Shown here: positions 12,739-25,258 of the stretch, piece after piece | Numbering within the stretch: the stretch's first letter is position 1 | Layout: the number at the start of each line of letters is the position of its first letter | Assembly (NCBI GenBank): GCA_021307315.1 | Contig: JAJSPD010000081.1 | Span: 124,001-188,000 of the forward strand | Reading direction: 5' to 3' | Source: Bisporella sp. PMI_857 | Taxonomy: Eukaryota; Ascomycota; Leotiomycetes; Helotiales; Helotiaceae | Length of the DNA stretch: 64,000 nucleotides | Position numbers and translations under genes: made by a program | Notes under the pieces: model-generated | Told to the model about the DNA's origin: nothing | Seen by the model: only the letters and a program-made list of their open reading frames with translations | The model's database searches: none

Positions 12739-13536
12739 TAGCATCTCATTGTTCCCCACACCTACAGACTATAAATAACTAACATTTCGATACATGTTCC
12801 ACTTAAAATCAGCCTTGCACATCACCCGGTACCATCTCCATACCTGACAAATTCTCAAGGTGCTCTCCACTTCTCAATCAATCCCTTAATCCCATTCTCA
12901 CTCGCTAAATCTAGCCATTCGTCAAAGTTCCGACATTATTCAACAATATTGAAGTCTGGAAGTGTTCTCAGCTTGGGGCTCCTGATCTTGTCATTGTGCA
13001 CCTCCTGAACGAGTACTAATCCCCCATCAGTGTAGCATATCAGGGGTTACAGTAATATATCAACTTAATGATTCTTATGGCCTTTTTGCATTGCATCTAT
13101 GGGCTTCTTGTGGTAGTCAGCGTGGTAGATTCTTTGGCATCCGAACTTCGATTCAAGGAACTTGGAGCTTTGGCACTCAGAGATAAGTCTTTTTCTGATT
13201 CCAGGACTGCATATGAAGGGACGACGGTAGCTTCGAGACCTCCTGTTGGCATGGAGTCTAGGCTGCGTTAAGTGTAGATGGTGGTGGTATTTGGCGATAT
13301 TAAGTATGATCTTTGAAACGCAAGTCAGCAACTTGACGGAGAATTCGAGAGATCAAGATGAGCAATGGAGTGAATATACACTAAGAGCTGCACTTGAGAT
13401 CCTTGCCTTGGCTAGTCCATGTGATGGGAGGCGAGTTTCCGAGTTTGAGAGAACGGCTTCGCGCCTCTCGCTTTTGTGGAAGTTCGATAGTGAAAAGCCG
13501 AACAACGCTGCATTTTCTATGAAGAAATCACAACTA
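12739..13536. other. Intergenic between APH relic and regulator 3' end
   Basis: No gene is supportable. The open frames at 13068-13572 on either strand have no family resemblance. The right part should hold the 3' end of the minus-strand regulator gene. Confidence 0.4.
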
Positions 13537-16116
13537 TTACCCCCCAAACCCTGCACCAAAGTCCATAAATAACTCCCCAAAATCAAACGGAATCCAACAA
13601 AAAGTCAATCCTGGGAAATTCCACTCCAAAATGAACTCCTTCGGAACATAACTTTGGAAGTCCATCTCTGCTTCCAAATTCTCTATCCTAGCAGTTTGAG
13701 TGCCTCTACTATCACTCTGAGGGAAATCTCCTCTTAGAGTTCTTTCGCATTTCTCTACGCTGATACTGAGTATTCGGAAATAGATGTTGTTGAAACCTTG
13801 GATTTGAGAGAGTTCGCGGAGGAGGGTTTTGGCATCTATAATTAGTTCTGACATGTTTGTTGATTCGGGCATTAGCCGGGCTAACTTGAGGAGCAGGAGG
13901 ACAGAGAAGGCGCATTTAGCTGGGCGTGGTTACTATATGTTTTGAAATAGTTGGAAACGTAAGGGAGTTTGATAAATAACTTACCCCACACGAAATCCAT
14001 GCCATATTTGAGTGCACCGAGATACAGTTTTGGGTTAGAAAGAATGGTTGACAAGTGCCTTTGGGCGCTACTTTTTGCAAGGTGTATAAGATTTCTCTGC
14101 GTATCCGACATTATCCTTGGATATTTCGTTAGCGTCACGCTTCTTTCGTAAGCTTATCGTGGACTAGACACGTACGCTAAATTGTCAATACCAATCCCTT
14201 GCAGTCCCTTGCACAGCATGGTCATTTCAGACCAATCTCTCTGAATTTTCAAGTTGATGATAAGAAGACTAGCTGCGTCGTCCTCATTTCCAACTCTCGA
14301 TTCTGTGAGGATCTCATTAGCTTACACATTACCGGCAGTCTCACTGTAATATTTACCAACGAGATTGATCCAATCACTGTTCTATCAGCATGCTATCCTC
14401 GAAAATTTCGGAGTTCACTCACTCGAGCCAAATACTTAGATCAATTCTCGTGCCTTGAACAATATCGCTCAACTCCTGATCTGAAAGGCTCGTTCCAGGT
14501 CGCGGGGATAACTTCTCATGAGCGAGGGCTATCAAAGTAACAGTGTTAGATTCCTGGTGCTAACAGTTCCACCTTGTTCCTCATTGGCCTCACCTCGAAT
14601 TGAATTCAACTACCTCTATATCAGCCTCAATCCGACCACAATCGAGGAACGGGAGAAATACAAACCTCTACTTGTGCCAAGAGTCTGAAATCAAGCGTGG
14701 TTCTAGCTGGATGTCCAAGTAAAACGCGACATCTTCTCATTCCTTCACTCGCTTTTATACCTGGCTTCTTCCCGCAATCGATACTCAATCTATTTTCATG
14801 TCAACGATTCTTTTCCAACGCTATAGATCATAAACATACATATTCTCTAGAACAAAAACACCAAACCATACCCTCGCTTTTCGGAATAAGTCCCCATAAT
14901 CATCCGCATCATTTTCCAGTATCCTAGCACATAATTGCGAATAAGCATCCGCCAACCCAATCTCTAGTGCCATCTTTAGAGCGAGGGATGTTAAAAGCCA
15001 TCCTTTTTCTGAGTATGAAGCATCTACCAATAATGCTTGGATGACTTCTATTGACGGTGGGGTTGTCCCGATCATTGCGCTACAGATTGGGCTTTTGGTT
15101 ATGTTTGATAGAGTTTGGTATTGTGGTGATGTCGGCCCTAGTGGAAGTTAGATTGCAGATAAGGGTGTAGGGGAGAGTGGCGAACCATGTTCAACTCGAC
15201 ATCCAACAGCGCAGATGGTATCAAAAAGCATACTACTCCTGCTTCTTACCGAAGCAAAAGTATCAAATATCGGATCAAATACTGGGACGTATTTGTCCTA
15301 CGATCATAGTTAGCCAGTTACGCGGCAAATTCCTAAATACAATTCACCTACACAACCCTGAAAGAAAGTCCTGAAGTAAACCACTGCTTCGTCAAAAGTA
15401 ATAACCCCCTTCTCCACAACATCAACATCTAGCTCGAAATTACGAAAATTGCGCTGTGCATTCGCTGATCCTGGGTACGCTTGCACACCGGACTCAGCAA
15501 CAGAACTATCTCTATAACCTGAATGAAAGGGAACATCGACTTGATTGTTGTGTAAAGAGTGATGACCGGAGACCATTGAAACAGGAGAAGCAGTCTCAGG
15601 CCCTTGTTGGCCCTGATGCTGAACTTGATATTCCGAAACCGAGTAAGGGGACGTCAGATCCGATTTTCTGGACTGCTGCTGGAGTTGAAAGAGTGCTACG
15701 GCTGTGTTTGCGTCTGCGACGCGGCTGTTGAGTTGGTTCACTTGAGCCTCTATTTGTGCTAGTTTTCTAGTTGTAGACTTAGTTAAGCTTTTGTTTCAAT
15801 AAAGGGGAGGGCATCGAAAGAAACGAGACATACTGGGCCATTTCGTCTTCGATTGGTTTCACGTAGTCACAGTGGGCGTTTGCGTTTCGACATCTTGTGC
15901 ATGGCTTTCCGCCATCGCAACGGACCTGTTTAAATATCAGTCTCTGGTCTGAAACAGATATACCCAGAGATGGGGAAACGAAGCAGAACCGAACCTTCGA
16001 GCTCCGACAGGCAGCGCATGCTTTCTAACCCAAGTCAGCATCCCAGAAGTGGGAATTGTCACTTCACCCACCGGTATCCTCCGTTTCTTTGGGTTTGGTG
16101 ACGGGTAGCTCTCCAT
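13537..16116 (-). CDS. Zn2Cys6 transcription factor, 13 exons
   Basis: Splicing thirteen exons (16116-16072, 16024-15995, 15925-15834, 15766-15352, 15297-15186, 15137-14840, 14789-14666, 14609-14594, 14528-14423, 14376-14333, 14302-14176, 14115-13985, 13919-13537) gives 640 in-frame residues. The zinc cluster is complete: Cys 18, 21, 28, 34, 37 and 44 (C-x2-C-x6-C-x5-C-x2-C-x6-C). A coiled-coil-like linker (KLAQIEAQVNQL) and a Gln-rich stretch follow, then the middle homology region with FFQGCDKYVPVFDPI and CRVLLGHPARTTLDFRLLAQ. Exon 8 is only 16 nt. Two introns use weak GTTCG donors, which are the least certain joins. The last exon ends in an acidic/aromatic tail suited to activation. It should act in the nucleus on CGG-type sites; its targets are unknown, and no co-oriented pathway gene adjoins it. 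Confidence 0.82.
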
Positions 16117-17466
16117 TCATGTTATGTGGTAGAAGTTGCGGAGAAAAATCCTGGAGATGTCGTCCGAATCCCGAAACTGTGTCTTGCGGCAACTGACGGA
16201 AATCCGGGGTTTGGCATGCGGGGTGGCCAACGATCACGTGCTTCCCTTATTTCCAACCATTAGTAACTAGGCCTCTGCCTGGCCCTCTTCTCTTATTTCA
16301 ACTTTATACAAGAATACTCTGAAGCTCCTTTGAGTGCTACATCATCTGTGGCGTAATGGCTGGAGTATTGCGTCTTTCCAACTTAGCCAGCTGGGACGAC
16401 ATAACAAAGTATGATTGACAGCAGGGTTTTTAGGAATGGATATGAGATATCCCTGGCTCGTAGGAAGTTCGCCAGTCATGTTTGTCAATTTGAGTCGCGA
16501 GGGCCTTTAAACGTTTTGGTGGAGGTATCAGGTCTTCTGGTGACTGGCCCGCTGGGCGACTAAGGGTCGCGTTTCAATAGAGTTCTTCTGGCTGTTGGTC
16601 TTTGCTCTTCTAGCCGTTTTAGCCCCCTTCCCATTATCCGGTGATGATGTTTCTTGGAGATTGTCTTCAACAGATGAGAAAATGGTTCGTCATATAATGC
16701 ATTAAAGCATTTCACTTTGCCTTGCACGCATGGCATGGACCACCTTGCGTTTCGGGATCGTGAAGTGCTACATTCCACAAGCAACTTGAGGCGTGGCGAT
16801 AGCCATAGGTTCTTCTTCATCGTCAACTAATGCAAAACACCGCTTAACACTAGCCGTCTCACGACTATTTGAGTAAATAGATCCAAGAAAGGAGCATGAA
16901 GCCTTTCTCTTGAGGAGCACAGCCTTATGGCTACTCTTGACTTAGCGTTATCCTTTGTACTTAGGCAACAGTAAAACCTAGTATTCTTCCTTGTCCTCTG
17001 TAATTTACCCTTTTCCTTACGCTGCCTAGATTTGACTGCTTACCTGTTGTGCTTTCGAAGTTCGTGATATACCCCCTCCAATGTTATTACGATTAACGGC
17101 TTACCAACGAAGACTAGACTGCAGTATTGAAGGCCCGCGTTAGGAGACTGTCACGGAGAGTTAGGGGTCTATATATCACTGTAGCATGTTTGACCATCAG
17201 TGGATTCACTTTTGGTCGCATGGTGCAGTGGTACCATTTTACTCGTCACAGAGACTAGAGGGAGAAAAGTGCTATTAAATTATTGAAGCTAATCGCTTTC
17301 AGCGCCACCCTACCTGCATGAATGTTGGCCACTGATTCCTCAAATTTTATCCTGAGCGGCCCTACATTCAAGTGTGCTTCCTGAATACAAACACTTAAAA
17401 GTTGCTCGCTCTCCTCAACACCATGTATCCGCGATACGCTGAACAGATTTAACTCTTTATTGACAT
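16117..17466. other. Intergenic, regulator promoter and GH31 3' side
   Basis: No gene is supported. The left part is the upstream region of the minus-strand regulator, and the right end carries the 3' side of the GH31 gene. An 88-codon minus frame at 16560-16826 has no recognisable family. A tRNA-like 5' half near 17214-17240 lacks a matching 3' half. Confidence 0.4.
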
Positions 17467-20272
17467 CTATAGCGTATAAACAGAGCGACCACGACTATCA
17501 TTTCCTTTCCTGCATGGACCGCTTCCAGTAACAACTGTTCTCTTATCCCCAAACGGCAAAATGATATCAAGATCAGTCCAAACAGGCACAAATTTATTAT
17601 CTTCTCCCTTACTTAACTCCACCAAAACCGTATCATCAGTAGAGCTATACTTCACAGTAAAGGCGGAGAGTTGGAGTTTTGCAGAGATTCCATCATCTTC
17701 ATACCATGTGTACGAGAATACTTTGGAGGAAACTCCCGCTGGGGGGAAGATTTCAAGTGCTCGGTAATCATCTTCGACAACGTTGGCGGAAGGAAATCTG
17801 TTGTCGCCAGGTGAGCGGGTCTGAATGTCTTTGCCAACAACAATCGCACCACCAACTCGAGCTAGGAGGGGGATTCCATCTTTCCACTGAGATTCAAGGT
17901 CGATCCATTGTCCGGAAGAGATATATTGGTGTGGGGCATTGAGATTCAGGTATCCATCATCATTATCTGACTTTGGTAGATACAATCTTGCAGTCGTATT
18001 TCCGGCTTCGTAGACACCTAATATTGGACTAGTCAGCATAATTTGGCTCCTAAGGAATTTCGAACCTCAAGATTTAATAGTATGTGCAGCGGAAAGTGAA
18101 AAATTCACGAGTTTACGTACCACCGACCATAATTGTATCTCCGAGCCAGTATTGAGTCTCGCCTCGCATAATCTCAGGCGTCCACACCTCTGGGTCTGAT
18201 TCATATCCCCAACCGATCCATCTTTGTGGTGCTAACGCTGTCATGTGACTCTCTAGCATAAGCGAGTAGAGATATGGAATTATTTCGTAGCGTCGCTTGA
18301 TTACGTCTCGAACAAGTGGAGTGATTTCAGGATACCTGAAAGTCCAAAGTTAGTACTGGGTGAGTATTCGGCAAAATCTGGCTGTCTCAGGGGCTGGTGA
18401 ACGTCGAAATTGCTTAAAGTCACCTATGTGAATGAAAATGAGAAAAGTCAAATACATACATCCACGGCTCGATGACACCGCCGATGGTGTTATCGTTTTC
18501 ATCAGTCTTAAAGCAGTTAATGGCAAAGCGGGGCGAGTAGACCCCAAGCTGGACCCATCGAAGGAGGAGTTCTGGGCTTGGTTGCGGACCTTCGAAACCG
18601 CCAATATCATGGCCGTAGCACTAATAAATCAGTATGGAGGCAAAACATGGAATTTTAATGCTGAACCTACCTGTAGCAAACTCATGCCTGCATTGAGAGC
18701 CAGCGAATTCGCGCCTTTCATGCTATCCCAGCTCGTCATATTATCCCCACTCCAGGAACTCGCAGCATATCTCATTGTCCCAGCAGTTGCAGACCGAGTG
18801 AGAACAAATGGTCGATATTCGGGTTCGAAATCGACAAGGGCATCGTGAGAGGACTTAGCCATCAGCTCACACTGAAGACTTCGGCCCCAAAGACCAACTT
18901 GTTTTCCGACATTAGCAGTGGAGGTAGGATCCTCACGTTTCAAGTCACATTCCCATTCGTCATCAGGTATGGTATATTCATTGTTGTCATTCCACATGCC
19001 CTCGATGCCAACCTTTCGCAGTGCCTTGACTCCCTCGTACCACCACTGAAAGCCAAATTCAGATGTAAAATCGATGTGACCACCCTCGCCACTCTCTCCG
19101 CCACCAGCACTCCAAAGTCTCGCAATACCAGACTTCTTCGTCCGAGGATCGGTGAAAAAAGCGCCTGCAGCGGCAAGTTTTTGATATTCGGGGTGGTTTG
19201 AGAGAATGTAAGGCTTAATATTCGCAAGGATTCGGATGCCTTCTGCGTGGTAGTCGGCAACGAATTTTTCTGGGTCTGGAAACCTGTGTCGATTCCATGT
19301 GAAAACGTTTCTTGTCTTCGGTTCGGTCTCAGCAATTGTGTATCCCGATGAGAGTTGAAAAGCTGAGCAAGGAATATCGTAGTGTTTCAGCTTTCCCGCA
19401 AACTCCATCAATGCATCGGAAGCTCGGGGTTCATCCAAGGTGGAGTACTTCATGCCACCAGCGATGTAGCCAAATGCCCAACGCGGGACTAACCTGGGAT
19501 ATCCAACGAGATCTGCATATATTTTGACGACATCCTCCACAGTCTTTCCCACCATTATGTACTCCTCCAAGCCGCCGTAGTCCTGTCGGTATACTTTGAA
19601 GTGACCCCAAAGCCCATCAACTTCCGAGCCCACTGAGTATGTCCCGCGACTATGTGACGTGGAAAACATCGCAACACATCCTTCTGGAGTAGCGTTGATG
19701 AGAAGCGGGATGTGCTTATACAGAGGGTCTGTCCGGTAAACATCGTAACCAAAAGAATCGGTCACAGACAGGATGAAATGTCTGTTGGCCAAATTCATTG
19801 GAGCCGCCTTCTCTCCTAATCCAACATGTAATGTATCCCTCTTATAGGATGTATAATGCGCAATGCCGGCCGAATCTACGGCATAGGATCGAAATTGAAG
19901 ATCGCGGTGGATTGGCTTCTCTTGTCCTGCCAGCTGCAGAGACACGACTGGAGCGTTGCTCCAATCAACTGTGGCTTCGACATCGCCAATTTTGATGGAA
20001 TGTTTGGACTCGGCAGATTCAGAGGAGGGTTTACGGCCTTGGAAATCGATTGCTGGACGAGGCGTGCTCGGATGAGGAGGAAGCGGGTGGGTTTTGGAGG
20101 AAAAGGTAGTCCTGAAGAGACCTGGACGAACTGCCTGGAATGTAAATAGGAATGGAGAATCCGTGTCAGTCGATTCTAGAGCTACCTCTGTCGAGGTATG
20201 CGGGGTCTTTGAGGTATAGCCATTCTCTTGAATGGGCTGGTACTTTCGTGGAATATACTCTCGTTGCGGCAT
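17467..20272 (-). CDS. GH31 alpha-xylosidase-like glycosidase
   Basis: Exons 20272-18671, 18620-18460, 18335-18121 and 18017-17467 give 842 residues, the normal size for intracellular GH31 alpha-xylosidase/alpha-glucosidase enzymes. The catalytic nucleophile is the Asp in GMWNDNNEY (about D429) and the acid/base is the Asp in SWSGDN (about D510). The conserved GHDIGGF and RRYEIIPYLYSLM follow, then the C-terminal beta domains. No signal peptide is visible at MPQREYIPRKY, so the enzyme should work in the cytosol on imported oligosaccharides, releasing xylose or glucose from non-reducing ends. Family members of this shape include YicI-like alpha-xylosidases; choosing xylose over glucose is inference. 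A TATA-like TATAAA lies at 20386-20381 on this strand, and the gene shares a divergent promoter with an MFS carrier. Confidence 0.9.
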
Positions 20273-21032
20273 TGTGAGAGACGGAAGAAGACGAAGAAGA
20301 AGGAGGAGGGGAAATGAAGGATAAAAGATGGATGGTGTGCCACTTGTACTGCAGAAGGCTTCACTGAAAGAAAATCATGATTTATACTTACCGTCCAGGC
20401 GGTACTACTTATCCGACGTCGGCTCCAGGGCCGGATCAAAGAAGGGTACCACGTGTTTAATAGTTTTGACCGGGACTGGACTGGAACTGGGCGATATTTT
20501 GATATTCATGTTCATGTTGATGGGGGTTTTGATGGTCATTTTCTATGGAGAAATCCCGGGGTTGTTGGGGTTGGGCGGGCATTGTGCATTTTGCATCTCT
20601 ATGCCAAGACCTTTAGACTCGGATTTCGCTTTCTTCTCCGATCAACCTCGGATCTCTGGTCTCTGGGTCTTTGGTCCTCTCGAGTCATGTTCTCTTTCAA
20701 ATTATCGAAATTAATATTGTCCAGGATCAACTGCAATATTCGCCTCCCTCCATTTTCTTCGCATTTTCATCCGAAATCCGATAGACCTTAGACCCCAGAC
20801 CCCCAGATTCTCCATAGACACTAACTTGGCCTGATTAGTCCCATCCATTTGGACGGGATTGTTTAGCCAGCTTTCTCTATAAATATTAGAGATGGAGAGA
20901 ACTCATCCTGCATCTGCTTTACCCCCCCTGATTCCATCTCACTGCAGCTGATCTGCATTTGTTATCATTGCAAATCCTCTCCCACCCTCCCATAAAGGTC
21001 TTCATTTGATCCTTCAGTTGGTGTCCGTTCAA
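20273..21032. promoter_or_regulatory. Divergent promoter, GH31 / MFS carrier
   Basis: This 760-bp region separates the two divergent start codons. A TATA-like TATAAA faces the GH31 gene at 20381-20386 (complement) and TATAAATA faces the carrier at 20878-20885, about 150 bp before its ATG. A CCGGGG at 20556-20561 fits the CreA carbon-repression consensus SYGGRG, though one such hexamer is weak evidence. Co-regulation of hydrolase and carrier is a reasonable inference. Confidence 0.5.
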
Positions 21033-23135
21033 ATGGATTCGAACAAAGACTCGGGGTCTGTTGACCGCAAGGACAACGTCGAGACCGTCGAAAGCCTCCC
21101 TGTTAACAAGCATGCATACAATGAGAAACCTACCACCGGCAGGGACAGAGCAGCCGACTTCCTTGCCACACAAGAACGAATTACTGTCTCCCCAGAAGAG
21201 AATAAACGCATTCTCAGGAAGATTGACCTTGCCATCCTGCCCATTATGCTCGTTGTATATTTCCTCCAGCAGCTCGACAAGTCTTCGCTGTCCTATGCAA
21301 GTGTCTTTGGAATTATCCAAGATGCCAACCTCAAAGGACAGGAATATTCCTGGCTGGGTTCAATCATTTACATCGCACAGCTCGTCATGCAGCCAATCAT
21401 TGCATACTTCCTTGTCAAGCTCCCTACTGGGAAGTTTGCTGCGTTGATGGTCGTCTGCTGGGGTATCACCCTAAGTTGCATGACGGCAGCGAATAATTTC
21501 AAGGGCCTGCTTGTAACCAGATTCTTCTTAGGCACGTTTGAGGCTTCAGTTGGTTAGCATTCTCTCTTCATCTAAATATTGTTAGTCACTGACGGTCATC
21601 TGTAGCCCCGACATTCGTTGCAATTACCCAAATGTGGTGGCGTCGTAGTGAGCAGACAAACAGGAATGCTTCTTGGTATGCTATGAATGGTGTGACAAAC
21701 ATTGTATGGGCTTCTCCCCCAATAGCAGAGTATTTTTTGACTAACAACCCAAAGATTGGTAGTCTTTTGGCATATGGTCTAGGACATATCTCATCTGGTT
21801 CTCTCCATTCATACCAGATCATCTTCCTATTCTGCGGTTTGGTAACTGTTGTATTCTCCGTCGTGGTGTTGTAAGTTGAATTAATCCATCCATCTCTTCA
21901 CAGGTGAACATTACTCATTAAAATAGTATCTACCTTCCAGATTCTCCTATGGATGCCAAATTTCTCAACGACCACGACAAGGTCGTCGCCGTAGAAAGAC
22001 TCCGAGACAATCAAATGGGAATTGTATCAACACAATGGAAATGGGAACATGTTTTCGAATGCCTTCTTGACATTAAGACCTGGTGCTGGTTCTGTCTTAT
22101 CACATCCATTTCGTAAGAATACCCTCTGGATATCTTCCATATCCACGCTGACATTGATGCCTACAGAATTCCCAGTGGTGGTATCACCACTTTTGGTCCT
22201 CTCATCCTCACTTCCTTTGGGTTTGATAAATACGAGTCAATGCTTCTAAATATGCCATTCGGTGCAGTACAAATTATCGCTACCATGGGTGGCGCCGCAT
22301 TTGCTACATGGACAAAGAAGAAAGGACCAGCGCTTGCACTTCTGTGCGTTCCACCAATCGTTGGAACAGTGATGCTGCTTTCCCTGGAACATACTGTTCC
22401 CAACCGAGGACCACTTCTTGTTGGATATTACTTGGTGAGCGATACCGTTTTATTTATTTATATAAATGCTAATGTTCATAGATCTCGGTCTATCCTGGAA
22501 TTTGTAAGTTCGACTTATTGAATTGGTCTTAAAATGGTTTTCACTAACGTACTCCAGCTCCTCTCATCTACTCTTGGTCATCTCAAAACACTGCAGGCGA
22601 AACCAAAAAGAAGTGCACTACTGCCATGCTATTCATTGGTCAAAGTGCTGGAAATGTATGATTTCAAATCTCTATTTCTATTCAGCTTTAACTGACCCTT
22701 GCAGATTATTGGACCGCATCTCTACACTGTTACGGACAAGCCTCGTTATAAGCGTGGTCTCACATCAAGGTACATTTATTTCGTTCCAGGTTCTTCCTCC
22801 AGGGCACTAACTATGTCTAGTTTAACACTATTTATTGTCCTCATAGTCCTCGTCGTGTAAGTATATGCCCACAACTCTCCTTAACCCAATACTGACTTCC
22901 ACTTAGCTTAACAACACTTTATCTCATGTTCCTCAACAAGCAGCACTCCAAGCGCAGAGTTGCAGTTGGAAAATCCGCAGTCATCGTTGATCGGTCTATG
23001 ATGAATGTTAAAGAGCGAGCAGCGGATCTTGCTGCTCTTGGAGGCGAAGAGGGTGAGGAGGCTAATCGGGCTGGAGATCATGCATTTGATGATATGACGG
23101 ATTTGAAGAACGAGGATTTCATCTTCATTTACTAA
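21033..23135 (+). CDS. MFS transporter, allantoate-permease (DAL5) type
   Basis: Nine exons (21033-21552, 21606-21870, 21927-22112, 22167-22434, 22482-22503, 22558-22655, 22705-22769, 22821-22856, 22907-23135) give 562 residues. Family marks are RILRKIDLAILPIMLVVYFL before and in TM1, QQLDKSSLSYASV, GTFEASVAPTFVAITQMWW, a loop with PDSPMDAKFL and ERLRDNQMGI, SSQNTAGETKKK and IIGPHLYTVTDKPRYKRGL. The start at 21033 is chosen over an ATG nine codons upstream because it gives the usual acidic N-terminal tail. Proteins of this anion:cation symporter branch move organic anions, vitamins or small conjugates across the plasma membrane, so direct sugar transport is not assured. The head-to-head position with the GH31 gene argues that the cargo is linked to that glycosidase. 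Confidence 0.88.
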
Positions 23136-23631
23136 AAATCACGCCGTGTTCAAGTAGCATTGGTATGGAAACTAGGTATATACTCCATCAATTTGTTCAT
23201 ACTCTTGTTTCTGGATAGTTCAGCCCTTGTAAAAACTAGAAATAATATATGAATCCCACAAACTCTATTACTAGTAAGCAGGATTAATTGACTATTAAGA
23301 AAGTCCGCTGGGGAGTCTTGGCTGTGAAGAATTATAAAGTGAGAAAGAGTCAAGCCTATGGCACAGGGCGACACCATGAGCACACATATATTTATTTGCG
23401 TCCAATCCCAAAGGTGTGTAGCCAAGTTTAAAAGCCATCAGTCACGAGGCGATATTGCGAAGCTCGCTAGATGGGCGAGCTGTGTTTGGTAATATCCAAT
23501 CTTGATCTTTACGCTGATTAAACGTTCCAGAATCGTGATATCACCCCCTTCGGGCCAAATTCCAAAGATCAACAATCGGAAGTATTTACGCCCTGGCAGA
23601 GCTGAACTTGTGCTCGTGTGCTTCAAGCCAC
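23136..23631. terminator. Convergent 3' region, MFS and DERA
   Basis: The plus-strand carrier and the minus-strand aldolase end towards each other across about 500 bp of AT-rich sequence that must contain both polyadenylation regions. No specific signal could be fixed and no gene is visible. Confidence 0.35.
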
Positions 23632-24453
23632 TCAGTAACTGGCTTGAGAAACCGCTTGGCCGATCTCCTTGAATTCGACGGTTGTAGGTTGATCTGAGAT
23701 TCCTCTCTTGACAGCCTCTTCCATGATGCTCGCCGTGGCAGTTGCCCCGATACGCGTGACCCTCAATGACATGACGTGCAGCAAATCATCTAGCGTCCTA
23801 ACGCCACCTGCCGCTTTAATCCGTATTTCCGGACTCGAGTGCTGTCTCATTAATTTCAGATGAGGTACGGTTGCACCCTTGTAAGAGTAAAATCCATCAG
23901 GCCGCTTGACGAACCCGTATCCCGTAGACGTCTTGACGAACGCGACCCCGGCTGCGGAGCAGATCTCACAAAGCCGTATGATATGCTCATCCCCGAGGTA
24001 ATCGTTCTCGAAAATAACCTTGAGGATAGCGCCGCGCTTGGTGACCGCCGCGTTGACCTGGGAAATCTCGTTCCCGATGTAGTCCCAATCTCCCCCCAAC
24101 GCTTTCCCGATGTTGATCACCATGTCAACCTCCTTACCGCCAGCTTCGGCAGCAGCGTTCGCCTCAAAGACTTTGACCTCGATTGTGCTATTTCCATGGG
24201 GAAAACCAATGACAGGACACACGAGTACCTCACTCCCTTCTAGCTCCTCCTTTGCCATTGGAACATGATAAGGCTTAACGCATGCGGTAGCGACATTGTA
24301 TTTTTTGGCAATGCGTAAACCTTCTAGAACATCGTTATCTGTCATAGTAGGATGGAGAAGGGAATGGTCAATCATTTTGGCTATTTGACCCAAGGTCACT
24401 GTGACAGCTTGCTGCGTAGCGGTCATTGCTGAGATGTGCTTGTTCGAGCCCAA
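23632..24453 (-). CDS. deoC: Deoxyribose-phosphate aldolase (DERA)
   Basis: A single exon of 273 residues, close to the family norm of 220-260 plus a short N-terminal extension. DERA reversibly cleaves 2-deoxyribose-5-phosphate to glyceraldehyde-3-phosphate and acetaldehyde in the cytosol. The Schiff-base Lys is in FVKTSTGYG (about K174), the partner Lys in IKAAGG (about K213), and the conserved Asp in EVDMVINIG (about D110). VIGFPHG and DHSLLHP also fit. An alternative start is the Met at residue 10 (24426), which would give a more typical length. The gene looks functional. It lies between the GH31/MFS pair and the GH3 gene, diverging from the latter. A link with deoxynucleoside scavenging rather than polysaccharide use is equally possible. 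Confidence 0.93.
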   Translation of the reverse strand: MGSNKHISAMTATQQAVTVTLGQIAKMIDHSLLHPTMTDNDVLEGLRIAKKYNVATACVKPYHVPMAKEELEGSEVLVCPVIGFPHGNSTIEVKVFEANAAAEAGGKEVDMVINIGKALGGDWDYIGNEISQVNAAVTKRGAILKVIFENDYLGDEHIIRLCEICSAAGVAFVKTSTGYGFVKRPDGFYSYKGATVPHLKLMRQHSSPEIRIKAAGGVRTLDDLLHVMSLRVTRIGATATASIMEEAVKRGISDQPTTVEFKEIGQAVSQASY

Positions 24454-25258
24454 AGAGCCTGTAACTTATTGCTGTGTATGATGACGAAAGCCCTGGGGAT
24501 TGGTCCGAAAGCGTGGTGTTCATAGAGAGCTAAATATCGTGAATCTGTTTCTGCTTTGAATGTCGACGGTGAATGTCTTGCCGTTTTGGGCAATTCTACC
24601 CGCCATTGAAAACCCACGAAAGCAAGAGAAACGCTCTTCCTCCCTCTGCTCTGCCATATCCTTCCCATGACTGAAGCAACCAAAGGAGAGACAGCCCGGC
24701 CATGTGTTTATCACTAAAACTGTGGTGCAGTCCAACACAAGGATGGAGATTGTGGATTCACACGTGACCCAAATGGACACGCCCCATGGTCACATGATTA
24801 GGGCAGAATTATTGCTCTTTGGTAAGGTTCTAATTGTAATCGGCATTTTCGCATCACAGAATTGACTGTAGCTCAAAATGCTGAGCTAATTATTGCAATT
24901 GGCGAACGTACTAAGCCGGGCATAGCCAGGAAATTGTATGCAGTCGGTAAAACCTCGGAAGAGCATTGCAGAGATCTGACTTGGGAAGCATTTCGGAGCC
25001 ATCGGCCAAGGTGTCGGGTGTCGGGATCACTTCGGAATCAGCATACCCCACAACCAACTCCGCATGCCGTACCAAGTAACCCTCGTTTAGGAAGGTTTAC
25101 GCACGGTTTTACATGGGCGGCCAAGCAAACGCCTTCTCTGTGTAATATATTGCTATCTACAACATCAGGTTGTCTATCATGAATCATCCTCTTCTCTAGC
25201 CTCTAATCTCAATCTTTTATGCCATCTTCTTCATTGCTTTTCTGATTCATACATCATA
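24454..25258. promoter_or_regulatory. Divergent upstream region, DERA / GH3
   Basis: About 800 bp separate the divergent aldolase and beta-glucosidase starts. A palindromic CACGTG (bHLH-type E-box) occurs at 24761-24766, some 310 bp upstream of the aldolase. The last 80 bp before the GH3 ATG are pyrimidine-rich on the coding strand, as is common for fungal promoters. No gene is supportable; a 106-codon plus frame at 24862-25182 shows no family. Confidence 0.4.

Noticed and set aside
17214..17240. tRNA-like 5' half (GGTCGCA TGGTGCAGTGGTA)
   Set aside because: The A-box-like word is present, but no B box (GGTTCRANNC) follows at the right distance and no complementary acceptor strand exists downstream.
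18432..18848. 138-codon plus frame opposite the GH31 gene
   Set aside because: Antisense shadow of GH31 exons 1 and 2, which have clear catalytic motifs.
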